From the NCBI GenBank assembly GCA_963931865.1, contig OZ007517.1, positions 2,484,164-2,548,163 of the forward strand: 64,000 bases of DNA, written 5' to 3'. Under the pieces are notes generated by a model. It made no database searches. It worked only from the letters and a program-made list of their open reading frames with translations, and was not told where the DNA came from. The position numbers and the translations under genes are program-made. Shown in pieces: positions 41,073-53,535 of this stretch; position 1 is the stretch's first letter; each line of letters opens with the position of its first letter. This stretch comes from Axinella damicornis. Its lineage: Eukaryota; Porifera; Demospongiae; Axinellida; Axinellidae.

Positions 41073-44000
41073 ACTCCCCTTCACACAAAAGTTCTTGCAC
41101 AGGGTTCAAAAGCATTGTAGCTATAAGAAGTTTACGCAAGAAGCAAGGGATCTAAAATAGCATAAGCTAATTTGTAATATGCATCCAGATTCTACTTCAC
41201 AAACAGGTAACGAGTTCCATACGGGAGTAGTGCGGGGAAAAATGAGTGCAAAAGGTAATCAGTGTGTGCTAAAGGTCTGTGCAGTATAACGGGCCCACCC
41301 ATCGCAAAGGCATTTCTTAAACCTTTGGGTAAGGTTTTGCTACAGAAAAGGCCGATTTGCAGTGAAGTATTTTAACTACGGTGTGCTTTCACTGCCAAGC
41401 GTTTCTTCTCAAAGACTAATTGGCAAAGACTCAAAATTAACTTCTTTACTTGGACAATTGACTTAGATATTCACAGCTTATCGCAGCACTTGTTGCTGCT
41501 CCATGAGGGGTGGGGATATGTCTGTGTATGTATCTACCCCCTGTTCAGCTGTGTTCTAATGTCCACAAACCATGGGCACTTGATACGTACTCTACGGTAT
41601 ATGCATTGCCAGCTCCTGAATGAGCAATGACAAGTACTATTATCAATAGTTCCTCCAGATATGTAAAATTTAGGGTAAGCAAGTTGGGGGAGGGGCAAAT
41701 GTTTATGTAGTCCCTTTCAAAATTCAAATGTAAAGAAACTTTTTGGGCAGTTCAACCTGTTTTAACCCATTTGCATGCTTGCTGCAATGTTATTAGGTAT
41801 CCCCCCAAACTATATTTCTTTCACCCCTTCAAATGTAACATGATTGGCTAATAAGCTCCTTTCAGTCATGTGACGTGATATCCCCCCCTCCCATACTGGG
41901 CAACTGGAAGCCTCAATAAGGGAAGCATTATACTAATTGTTTACCTCAAGTTCCTTCTTAATCTCTTTCTCCACCTGTACAGCTGGGGGGTGTGACCCAT
42001 CTTTGTGCATGTATCCTGCGTACAGCTTGTCTGCGTAGGTCAGGCAGACCAAGGTTGGGATGGACTTCTCCTGTAACAGTTCCAGCCATTTCTTTGCAGA
42101 CTCGGTGTGGACTCGCCTGTTGAGCAGAAATGTGAGTTTTACACAAAGGCCAGCTTACTACATATGTATCACATGCACAACATCTGTTGCTAGGGATGGG
42201 GGATTTTATCGTAGCATCGTGATATTAAGAGCCCACCAGAATTGGATCATGGTAGTTTGCAACTATTGTTATATCATTTACACATTAACAAAGCTGAGGT
42301 GCCTTTTATAAAACGAAGTGGATATTGGTCCGGCAGGAAGTAGGGCAATGGGTTAGGGTATATTAATTAGGCCAGGGCCGGTTCTAGATGCGCGCGTGTT
42401 TCCGGTACCTATACCTAAAGTATGTACTTCCTGCCGGACCAATATCCACGTCGTTTATAAAATTAGGTACACAAGTAGCTGAAATGGATACCAGTATTCT
42501 CTCTCTTTCTATCTGAAGTTCTGCTCAAACAGTTTGTTTTATGACCACATGATTATCGTTAGCTATAAGGCATTATTGATAATTGCCTGCAAAATTACTG
42601 CTATCCTGCATCTCTATCAGTAGCTAACATGGATGATACACTAGCAGTACGTGGACATACCTGTAGTCCACAACAAACACGACCACTTGTGCAAGGGCAA
42701 GGAGCAGCTCCGCCAGGTCTGGGATGGTCTCGTCCCTGTCGTCCACCCCAGGAAAGTCAATGACGTCAAGTCCCTCCACACTGTCATTCAGGTTGTAGAG
42801 GAAAGGTACGGTGGTGCGCTTTATGGCAGTTGTACCTACAGGAACCTGAAAGAAATAAACAGAGCACTGTCAAGTGACTAGTACACATGTATCTTCAACT
42901 TGTATACAACATTAGTTTAATGGTGTCTACTCCCAATACAGCAAGCTATCAAAATTGGAGGCACTATTTGGGATTAAGGTTACGTCACCTGGATACTGAA
43001 GAGACTGCTGACTAGGAGGGATTTCCCCGAATTGACCAGGCCAATCACTCCAATCGACGTGTACTTGGCAAGCTCCTCACGAAGATGGTGGACCATTAGG
43101 GCCCACTTGAGCCATCGTGCAATCAATGATCGATAAGATGGCACAACGAATGAGAGGACGTCATCTTTGAAAATGCTGTCCCAATCGTTGATCAGAGTGT
43201 CGAGGGGAGTGGATCTGCTGATGTTGAGCTTCTTGCATAGTTCAATTAGCTGGCGTTCAAGTGAGTAGCTAATGTAGTGACTGTTGCAACTGACAGTCTC
43301 GTTTAACCCCTGTACCATGAATTGGAGCTTGCCAGCATATGTCTCATCAGCATTTACTGTTTCCTCTTTGAATATGCCTCGAATGTATTTTTTGACTTCG
43401 ACAAGAAGAGACCGGGATGGTATCGAGGAAAGGAGGGTCTGGATGTCACCAAGGCCAAGGCTAAAGAGTGCCCAAACTCCGACAGCAGCAGCTGACATGA
43501 CTAGGTTGAGCACCCTGGCCGTGTCTATTGAAGACTTCATGAGGGGGACACGAATTTGCTCTTCCATGAAAGCCCCAAGGAGAGAAGTGCAAACTTTCAA
43601 CTCATTAGCCCGAATATCATTCACCACTCGAAGCATTTTGGCGTTGTACAGTGATGACAAACTTGTATCAGACTTGTCTGTGTTTGTTACACTTTCAACT
43701 TCTGTTTGACTGGCATTTGTGGCACGCTGTGCAAGCCATGAGAGATTCTTTCTTCCTTCTCTGAGGATTTCTAGTGGTGACTTCAGTGAATGTATGGAAC
43801 CGTCTACAGAACTTGACATGGGATAAATACATTCCAAATTCTCGCCACAAATTGCATCTAACTGTTTGTCATCAACTGTTGAGACAGAGGCATTCAGTAG
43901 CATTCGTGCCAAATACCTTTTCTGTGGCAAGTCGTCTCCAGTAGCGATGCGAATGAGTAGATCTTGGTTGGCTAATATCCCGTGATGTCTAAAATAGTGC

Positions 44001-47000
44001 TGTCGCTCTACAGCTTTGATCACAGTGGGAACTGAATGTGCCTTTTCTACTGGCTTTGTGGACTTGGAAATGTGTTCCCTGTAGGACTTCCGAGCTTCCT
44101 TCATAGCAGACTTAACGTCTTTTGCTGTTGGTCCTTTGTTGATATTAGCTTTATGAGCAGCAATTGCACCAGCATAAAATTCCTCATCATTTGGTAGTCC
44201 GTGTGAATATGGATTAAGACCACCAGGATCCTCAAGCCCTAGGTGAAAGATGGCCATATGTAAGCGACTCAGCATCGTCTCAGATGGTGGTAATTCAAGT
44301 TGACATGACTGAAGTGCATCACAGCACTGTAATGCAATCTTCTTCTCTGAAGAAGCTATACTGTAAAGAAGGCTCTCTACAGGGACTATAGCTACTACTT
44401 GCTCCAAGAAGTCTCTCAACACACCGAATCGACTAGAGAAGCACTGGTGTTCATGGGAAGATTGATGCTGTTCTAGCAGTGCACTCAAGTATGCTGTCTC
44501 AATCAACTCGGATGGAGTGAGTCGGGCGAGCTGCTCCTGTCGGAATGTAAACTTATAGACCTGCAGATTGAGATTAGTATCACAGAATTATCATACCACA
44601 TACCATTTTATATGTAGATTGGAAAAGCCATACACTAGATAATTATTAAGCTATTAGCGAACGCAAATTTAGAAATTCACCTGCTCTCGCTAAAATCGCT
44701 AAAATTGGTACCCGAAAAAGTATATTATTATTGACTCTATGCAGACACCAAAAAGAATGACATGCTGTTGTACCTTATGGATCACAGGTACACTTTTCTT
44801 GACGGGGTTACTGAAGTGGTTCGACAACACAACCTTCATTCGATCACTATCAAAAGGAATGTGAGTCTCATCATCAAAGTTGAAATTGAACTGAATCGAT
44901 TTTTGACTGGAATCTTCTGCAGTGACACTTTCGGCATGAGCCCCAACTTTGATTTCATGACAGAACCACAGGTTATCACCAGACAATGTGACTGCAACCT
45001 CCTTTCCATGACGATGGAATGCAACCGAGTTTGCAGCTGGTTTCAGCGCTTTCATTTCGAGGACTGGGCTGGCGCATGGAAGGGGGATAGCATACTTCGG
45101 AGGCTGGTCAATGAATCCTCTGAAGAGCATCCTGTGGTAGGTCTCCATGGAATGCTGGTACATAAGAATATACATATTATAGTAACGGTTTCAATGAACA
45201 AAGAATGATAACCCCATGCAAGTATGATTCAGCTACAGTATATCAAGTGGCCAATAAACAGTGTTCACACATGCACATGCACAAAGCTCGATCCATTGGT
45301 AACCCGGAACCCGGAAATTCTATCTCTAAACAAGTCAAATTCAGTGTAGCCTACTTCTTAAATGCAACACTGCAAGGGCGTCTGCAGCTGAGAGCAGAAT
45401 GGAAATTGCCTGTGTAGCCAACATGGTGGAGAACAGTATAGAAATTGTGCACTCGGACTCTGAAGATGAATCTGGGAGAGCAAGCACGAGTACTTCTATG
45501 GCTGCTACTGCAGGTCTACTTCTGAGGCTCAGTATTCATGTGCAAGTACCATGTAGCGGTACCTTTCAAATGCCACCCACTATGGTACATAAGCGTAACT
45601 GTGTATTGTACTACGAGTAGCTGAGCGAGCGAAGCGAGTGAAGCTACTTCCCCCTCGTTCGCCTGCGTGAGTAATCTGGCGCCAGATAGCTCTCTGTGCA
45701 GAGCTGCTGCTCACCATTTGCGTCCACTTCAGCTCCTGCTCCCCGATTGCATCCACTTCAGCTGCTGCTCCCCGATTGCATCCGCTTGTAGCACCAGCTG
45801 TTCCAGCCCAATATTCTCAAACATTCTTCGCGGAGTTCAAGGTTCAGTAAATTCGGAAGTATGAAGGTCGCACATCACTAGTCTAGTCCCGCCCCACGAA
45901 CATCCCACTTCCGTCACGCACAGACACACACACGCATGTAAAAATCTTGATTATCAATCAGACTCATCTATTGACATAATATATGAGAATAGGATGAGAA
46001 TAATAGGGTAGGTTTGATAGCTTAGTCAAATTTTGATCGTAAAAGGCTCAGCAGAAGTATCAGTGGAGCCACAGATGCAAATACAGTGTATACCTACCAT
46101 GCAGGCCTCTTTTTGTGGCCTGCATGGGAATAAGGCAAAGCTAGCTATGTAACTAGCTGGGAACTATCGGTGAAGATTTTGTTTGTCGTACCTTTGCAAA
46201 TACATCTGAATCCAGACTACTAATCACGGAGGTCTTCAACCATCCCAACTCATTTGGGAGTTGATCTGTCCTCAGCATCTTCCATGTGAGGCCCAGCAAG
46301 GAGTCTAGCTGCATTTGGTAGGTGTTTGCTTCGAGGACGTGATGCTTTGAACCATTCTTAGCTAGCAAATGAGGCACCACCTCGATGAGAAGAGCCTGCA
46401 ATTTTCCCAACACCTCATCGTCGATGGAGGTGTTTTCTTCACCCTTCAAAACAAGAACAGCATGCGCAAGTGTGCTCACATTAAATGTGTCATCCTTTGT
46501 CTCCACATGCAGGTTCGCAACATAAACCTATATATTCACCTTGTTGAGTACTGCTTCCTGAAGTGCAATCAAATAGCAGAGCAGCAGAGAAGAGAAAGAA
46601 CCTTGAAAGGCCTGCAGGAAATGAAGGGGCTATAATAACTTTTCCCCCTGCTGTCAGTCTATAGGAAATCATACAGGAACACCTCATGCAGTTCCGAAGT
46701 GCATGGAAGTCTGGATTACCTATGTATGTACTTACTTTGCAGGATTTTGGGATCACTCCTGCATGGATTTTCAAACTGCTAGTGAGGAGGATCTGAGAAC
46801 ACTGTTCCTCACACTTCCGATCCAAAAACTTCGTCAGTTGGGGAACAAGATCTGCTTTGGTGAAAATTGAATGCACAATGGACTGAAACTCCGGACACTC
46901 CTCTGTGACCTCCTGCACAGCTGGGAGGCTAATGAGAGGCTGCCCAAATGTGATGCAGATGAAGTCCTCTTTCAGACGATCTGCGCTGATGTAAGGCAGC

Positions 47001-50000
47001 TTCCAGAGCAAGGCAGCCAGGGAGAGAGCAAGTAGACCACCAAATGAGAAGCCTGCAATAGAAGCCATGTATTGAGAGACATTCAACCACACTTCCTAAA
47101 TAATCACGACTCCATTACAATACATTTACTTTAGTGCTTCAGCACACCTGTGAACACAATGCGAAATCCATCATGCATTTTTTGCACAAAGAATCGCAGG
47201 GGAATTCTTCCACTCTGGATCTTGATACCTATATGAAGAAAAAATAACATCCTGAAGTTTGTGGTGTAATACCATGACTGACTGACTGATTGTATGCACT
47301 TTGCTCAGTACGAACAATGTGTACGTTATTACCCCATGTGTGCATGCGCAAAGCAGAGTTAAGCAATCGTTTTTGTCTGTCTGTCCACTGTCTGTCATCT
47401 GCCTGTCCATTTTCTGTCATCTGTCTGTTGTCTTTTCAGTGAAAAAATTAAAATCTCGCAACATAGACCCCCAGAAACCTTTTTGCAAGGGTCTTAAAAT
47501 GACAGCAAATAGCAAAACAGAGCTGTTTATGTGCCTGACCGAAGTACACCAGTGCTTTGTTTCACTGTTATTTGGCAACATCATGATTCCTGAATCCATA
47601 TGACTGCTAGAAAATAGTCTTATCCCAGCATTTATATACTTCACAGATGTCAACTATGGGTTTTCTAGCTATTTCCTAACATTTGGCCCCACCTCTTCAC
47701 GATCATAAAGTGGCAGTTTGTCACTCCCACACCTTGGATACGGTCACACACGAGCACAGTATATGCGTTAGCACGTGTTCACAAATCAGCATCAGGGCAC
47801 TGTCTGCATGCAAAAGACAATGGACCGAAGATATTCCCCGTGGGGTATGTGTTCCCTTTTATTCTCTGTCACTATCCAGCACTATAGTAACGCTACAAAG
47901 AATGTGGCATGCTTATGGTGCGCATACCTTCCTGGAAGGATGTGAAATTCGACCAATGGGCTAAGAGTGGTTCACTCTGGAATGCGACGTAGTATGTCTT
48001 GCCATGCCTGGCAATGAGGTACCGGTCGACTTGCTCTCGATCACGAGACAGGGACAATGATACTTCTTCTAGGTAGTGGTTGGGAAAGTCTTTGTTGAAG
48101 AAATCTTTGTACGTGTTGGCATCACGAGTGCTGACAGCATAGCAACAAAGACTTGCGTGGTAGAGGGTTTCCTTGCAGAAAAGCGGAGGGAGTGTTTCTT
48201 CCTTGTCTGCGGAACTGGACGATTGCGGGAGACATACTGCCTGAGCAGTCACACTCACTTCACTCAATGCCCACTCGTACACCTCATCACTCACAAGAAC
48301 GTCACTGCCGTATATCTCTTTGAGGACCATTTTGACATCGTCAGCACTTGCGCCAGCTCGTAGAATAATTCCAATATAATGCTGCATGGTTTCCTTGATC
48401 AAGGTAGTCTTCGATTCTGTCTGTTGACTGACTTTGTTCAGTAGCTCCAATTGCTGTCTTAGCTCGGATGAAAGAGAGTTCATGAAGCTAGGACCTATGT
48501 GGCACACAGAAGTGCAGTTGTAAATCTCTAAACGTGTTGCACACAAATTAGTATCTGCCATACCTCCATCGGGTTGATGTGTTTCTTGCAAGTTGCGTTG
48601 AGACGATGTAGAAGCAGCTGCATACACAAATTTATATGGATGCACATCATGGATGAGACTTTGTAATTAACTAATAATTAATACTTACGTGTACTCAAGT
48701 GCTCCTTAGCAATCGTCAGGGCGAGGGCTGGATTGTTGGCAGCCGCAGAGTCTAACACAATTTGCGTAAGCTTTTGCCACGTTGGTTCACCAAACCGCTT
48801 CACATTGTAGCTCCTCCTGAGCCAGGTAGTCAGCACCTTTGTCAAACACTCTGAAGGATCACCAGGATTTGCTGCTTCAATTTCATCGAGCTTCCCCTGA
48901 TTGATGCCCAATCCTATGCCAATGGACTTCCATTTAGCAACAACTGAGATGAGGGCCTTTTTTAAGTCAAAAAGGTCATCTTTGTCTGTAGGGGAATAAT
49001 ACACTTAGTAATGTTGTTTACTGTTGATTACATTCCAGAGATGTAATATTCATCACTCCTGATAAGGTCTGATTCACATTATACACATGATGGTGGGGAG
49101 TAATACAATAGTAGAGTAGATTACACAATCTTGTGGAAGGTTATGGTATAGCTGAGATAAGGTATGTCATGTCCTCTTCTGCATCAAAGAGCATAGTTGT
49201 ATATTTAGTCATTGTTTACAGTTATCAAGCTTCTCACCAGCGTGGCTATTGTTGGTAACAAGATTACATTCCAGAGATGTAATATTCATCACTCCTGATA
49301 AGGTCTGACATTATACACATGATGGTGGGGAGTAATTGGGGCGAGCCTGAGCGAGCCCCACATAGACGTGTAGAACGTGAGCCGTGTCTGTATGTATGTA
49401 TGTATATATATATGCGTACATCGTGCCATAAATAAACGCTTCTGCAAATAACCGAAAGTTACTTGCGTCATGATAATTCACACGTGCTCGCTCGCTCGAC
49501 AACTGTCAACATCGCCGCTCGAGTTAGTTCGGAGAGTGAACCGTGTACTCCTTGGATGGCTACAACAGGGACGGACCGAGTCTACCTCTTCAATGGATAC
49601 AGCGATGCGCGGTACTGCACGGCCACAAAGACTGCGAAAGTGCGACTCTGACTGATCAAGCTATAGCTGGCTACTAGGACTAAGCTAGCTACAAGTTCAC
49701 CAATCACGACTCGCGGCTGCACGGTTGCTTGAAGCCACTGACTCGTAGACCTCTGCTCTTCAATGGCTACAGTCATGGGAGCTACTGCATAGCGAAAGAA
49801 GACAGCGAGAGTTCTTTCACTGTCTGCTCGTGCCGCATGTAGCTATACAAGATCATCATGTACTGTCCATACAGTTGCTGCAATTCTACAGCCTGAGGTT
49901 GAGTTAGCTACATTCGTGATGCTGCATATATATGCATGCACTCGCTCAGGCTCGCCCCACAATGTTATACATTCTGCTAGTACAATAGTAGAATAGATTA

Positions 50001-51285
50001 CACAATTTTGTGGAAAGTTATGGTATAGCTGAGATAAGGTATGTCATGTCAAAAAGGTCCTCTTCTGCATCAAAGAGCATAGTTGTATATATTTAGTCAT
50101 TGTTTACAGTTATCAAGTTTCTTACCAGCGGCTAGGCTATTGTTGGTAACAAGATTACATTCCAGAGATGAAATATTCATCACACCTGATAAAATTCATG
50201 TCATGCTCTATCTAGCATGGCATATCCTCCCCATTCGGTTATGGGCTACATGTATCAAGCCTCCTCCTCCTCCCCCAGGATTGGGTTTCATGTCTCCTGC
50301 AGCATTTGTGGATGTTATTGGCTCAATCTGATTACTGGCCTTCATCTCTAGCAGTAGAGGGTCTGACTTATGTGCCCCAGAACATACATATATAATCATT
50401 GTAATGCTGATCATAGATCATATATAGACAGTTGACATGCACGGAGCATGCATGCATAGTGAATTATGGTGCCACCTTTGTTCGAATTCTTTGCTTGTTA
50501 AATTTGTATCCTCTTCTTTAAGAAACCAAAGTCTTTACAAAAAGTCTGGTTATACCATTTTCTATGGCCTTGAACATACCGTATTGTTACAGGGCACCTC
50601 TCTAATTCTTAACCACTCCACATTCAATTTCTGTATATTCCTCCACCCACCATTCTTTTGTAGTCACTTTATAAATAGGAATGTAGCCAACAACTGCTTA
50701 GCACAACTGCTGAGTCAATGATTATTGCCATACTAACTAAGAATTTATCTCTTGATCGGACAAAGACAAGATTGTAGCTAATGCCTTCCATGTAAGAATC
50801 TGAATCAACAATGCAAATCTTTCACAGGGATGTGTCAGATCATGGTGGTGTTTCGATCACATTAATTGTCGACGTACTCTATATCACTGGTTCTGTAAAG
50901 CTGTAGACATGAGTTTCATGTATTTTCACTGAACATGCTTAGACTCAATATACCTCGACTTGATTAGTATGACCGCCTATTCATTTTGCTCATCACGAGT
51001 GTACTAAGTTGCAAGCTCCCTTGGAAGTATTAAACTCTGAATTTGAAGGCTATGCTCACCCAGAGGAGTGTTGCTGACTTGTGGAAGGAGGTCAGCCAGC
51101 TCATCCGTACCTCCACCTGTTGGCAAAATACAAATGCAAAATCGAGAAGTTAGAACTATCAGAATTTAGTACCTGCAGGAGCGCATGAAGACTCATTATG
51201 CGCTCCTGGTACAGTGGTATCTGTGAAGGCCTGTTGGATGACAACTAGCTATGATTTCTGTAGCTAGAAACTTACCATCAGCCAT
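40390..51285 (-). CDS. Death domain - class-3 lipase-like - P-loop GTPase protein
   Basis: Exons (minus): 51285-51276, 51116-51060 (inner end approximate), 48985-48689, 48617-47928, 47228-47148, 47052-46736, 46629-46540, 46500-46192, 45154-44774, 44560-42989, 42845-42661, 42116-41945, 40632-40390. They sum to 4404 nt (about 1467 aa) with phase kept at every junction. A Death domain lies at about 25-115. A lipase class-3 like domain spans about 255-480, with elbow G-F-S-F-G-G (Ser381), I-T-F-G-Q-P and a candidate acid in K-A-D-L-V-P (Asp446); the catalytic His is not certain. A long helical region (about 515-1240) follows. A small GTPase closes the protein: G-L-V-N-S-G-K-S (1251-1258), D-F-P-G-V-D-D (1298-1304) and T-Y-A-D-K (1356-1360). 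Death domains recruit partners in death or immune complexes. The combination suggests a GTP-gated signalling lipase, which is inference. I know no named family with this order. Exon 4 contains an in-frame 69 nt stretch that could be an intron. Confidence 0.85.
40708..40753. mobile_element. TTAGTCTCGG palindromic insertion
   Basis: A 46 bp near-palindrome (GTCTCGGTACCAGACC...GGTCTGGTACCGAGAC) is flanked by GATACCGTG (40699-40707) and GATACCATG (40754-40762), an 8/9 match. It lies in the last intron of the Death-lipase-GTPase gene. Confidence 0.75.
40797..40831. mobile_element. 35 bp perfect palindrome with 9 bp TSD
   Basis: TAGCCTCGTTCCCAGGC joins its own complement, flanked by ACACCAGCC on both sides (40788-40796, 40832-40840). 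This is the minimal member of the family and consists of little more than its two ends. Confidence 0.85.
41034..41072. repeat. Poly(C) run (39 nt)
   Basis: An uninterrupted C run in the intron between exons 11 and 12 of the Death-lipase-GTPase gene. Confidence 0.95.
42308..42459. mobile_element. 152 bp MITE
   Basis: The ends (AAACGA..GTGGATATTGGTCCGG at left and CCGGACCAATATCCACGTCG at right) are about 35 bp inverted repeats around a unique centre. Intronic. Confidence 0.75.
49020..50190. repeat. ~230 bp direct duplication split by a transposon
   Basis: The unit 49031-49260 (ATTCCAGAGATGTAATATTC...) is repeated at 49263-49335 plus 49981-50170. The second copy is interrupted by the element at 49336-49980. 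The first copy (GGGGAGTAATACAATAGTAG near 49096) shows the empty site. It lies in intron 2 of the Death-lipase-GTPase gene. Confidence 0.8.
49336..49980. mobile_element. Short form of the GGGGCGAGCCTGAGCGAG-ended element
   Basis: The left end reads TTGGGGCGAGCCTGAGCGAG and the right end contains CTCGCTCAGGCTCGCCCCAC. It is the reverse-complement relative of 26136-27723 without that copy's nested insert. Some copies of the end also occur alone at 20826-20850, 20904-20920 and 60199-60220. No transposase was found. Confidence 0.7.
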
Positions 51286-51445
51286 CGCTTGGTTTAGTGG
51301 AGGAACGGCGCTCGTCAATCGAGGAGGACGGTCAACCAGTCAGTCTTTGTATCGGGTTGTGTGGATAGCGCGCGACGATCGACGAGTTCAAAAGTGGGCG
51401 GGGCTCGTGACGTTTATAGATCCTTGATTGCATGCTGCGAAAAAT
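51286..51445. promoter_or_regulatory. Bidirectional promoter, 160 bp
   Basis: This segment separates the start codon of PPWD1 (51446, plus) from that of the Death-lipase-GTPase gene (51285, minus). It holds a GC box GTGGGCGGGGC (51394-51404) and CGTGACGT (51406-51413, ATF/CREB half-site type). Both are conserved in the duplicate at 33934-33953, while the surrounding sequence has diverged. No TATA box is obvious. Role inferred from position and conservation. Confidence 0.65.
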
Positions 51446-53226
51446 ATGGAAGGATCCGATCGAGAGCGTAAGCGGCGAATAAGCGCAGAGTTAGAGCCCC
51501 AGCAAGGAGAGGAGCAGGAGGAGGACGTCATCGGACCCATGCCCGCAGAGCCAGCGAGAGGAATCAAAAAGAGAAAAGGTGAGCACTACATAAAACTCAA
51601 TGGCGGGAAATTCGAGTATTGTTCTATTTAATGAGCACCAAGGGCGCTTGTTGCAAAATTCCTGATCACAGCTCTATGTATGGATCCGGAGTGACCACCC
51701 CTAGGCCAATTGTTGTTACTGTCCAAAAGGTCCTCTGACCACACTGCTAAACTGCCAGTGACACTGTAACTAGCCTCGTTCTCAGGCTAGCTCCCCCCTG
51801 CGCACAGCAACGAACAGTGTTCAGGGAGGAGCCTGGGAATGAGGCTAGGGGGAGGCTGGGAACGAGGCTAGCTGTGACTGTATGAGTTATTTGTAGTATA
51901 CATTACGGCACTCCTGCAGCCTCACCTACACCCACCGTATACAGTAGTCTCGCGGGCCAGACGTTTGCGGCGCGCGGAGGGGAGGGTGGCACGCGGGAAA
52001 GGGGTCGGTAAGTTGCCCTCCCCTCCATGCGCCGCGAACATCTGGCCCGCGAGATACGTATACAGCTCCATGGAGTTGCTGCTCTGAGTGCCAAATGCAT
52101 GACCGTCCCTTGCATTAGCACAATGACAGATTATACCTTTATAAAGCATTCAGCAAGTGTGTGGAGTTTTTGGGGTACTGTTGGCATGAGACAAACTTGC
52201 GTTCAGTTCACTCACTTCTTGCGAGGCCTCTGCATGGAATACCATGATAGTGTGATGCGTTAGTAATCCTGTGAGAAAAGACACCAGCTCGATCTCCTAC
52301 TTTGCATATTCATTCGCCTGAGTGTGAGAGCCTGGTGGTGGGGCTACACAGTGTACACAAACCTGGATTGTGTGTGGAGGGGTATAACCATTCCTCGCTG
52401 CTCTCACTCTCCCTCCAGTCCTTCCCTATGGGAAGGTGTTCCTGGAGAACCTCCCCTGTGCAGAGATGTACGAGAAGAGCTATATGCACAGAGACGTCAT
52501 CACGCAGACCACATGCACAAAGTGAGTAGTCCATCACACAGACCACATGCACAATGACGTCATCATGCAGACCACATGCACAATGACGTCATCATGAGTA
52601 CTTGGGCAAACCCGTACATGCTTCAGGAAAGGAATTCTTGGGTGGAGCCTGGGAATGAGGGTGTGTTGTTTCCAGGGCAATAAACAAAGATGCTATTTCT
52701 AGGTTTGTTGAATTCTGTGGGCATCATTATTCTGATGTTTATTATCTGAAAAGCAGCCAGGCATTCACTTGCCTTCTGGCGAGTGTCTCCTCGAGGGACA
52801 TGCTCACTCTCCTTGCAGCTGTATGCCCTCGTCAGCTTGTTCCGACAACGGTCTCATCAGGAATCTCATTCGTTTTATGTGATTCTCCGATCAAGATGTC
52901 CTTAGAATTAAAGAGTCAGTATGTGTATAGCTAAAATCAGCTGACCTTCAAATGATTCTGGTGTGACTTGTTCCCTCCAGGACGGACTTCATCGTTACTG
53001 CCAGCCAGGACGGCCATGTGAAGTTCTGGAAGAAGCAGGTGGAGGGGGTCGAGTTTGTCAAGCACTTCAGAGCACACCTAGGTGAGGAGGGTTGGAGCTA
53101 GCTCGACGATGGTAGAACAGGAAGGGAGAGATGGAGTTGGGTCAGTAGATGGTTTGTTTTAACTGTTACTGGCGTCTGCGTTTCCTCCCCCTCCCCTTCC
53201 CACTCCCCTCCCTCTCCCCCCTCCCT

Positions 53227-53257
<31 letters not shown>

Positions 53258-53475
53258 CTCTCCCCTTCCCCCTCCCTCTTCCCTTCCTCCTCCCCCTCCC
53301 CTCCCCTCCCCCCTCCCCTCCCTCTCTTTCTCTCCCCCCCCCCCCCTCCAGGAAAGATCATGGGGATGTCAGTCAGTGCAGACGGCCAGCTCCTCTGCAC
53401 CACTGCTGACGACAAGTCTCTGAAGATCTTTGATGTTGTCAACTTTGGTGAGTAGCTTCCATCCTCTCTCCCATC

Positions 53476-53535
<60 letters not shown>

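Noticed and set aside
50208..50414. Extra exon of the Death-lipase-GTPase gene (minus, glycine-rich)
   Set aside because: Splice sites are poor and exons 2 and 3 already join in phase without it.
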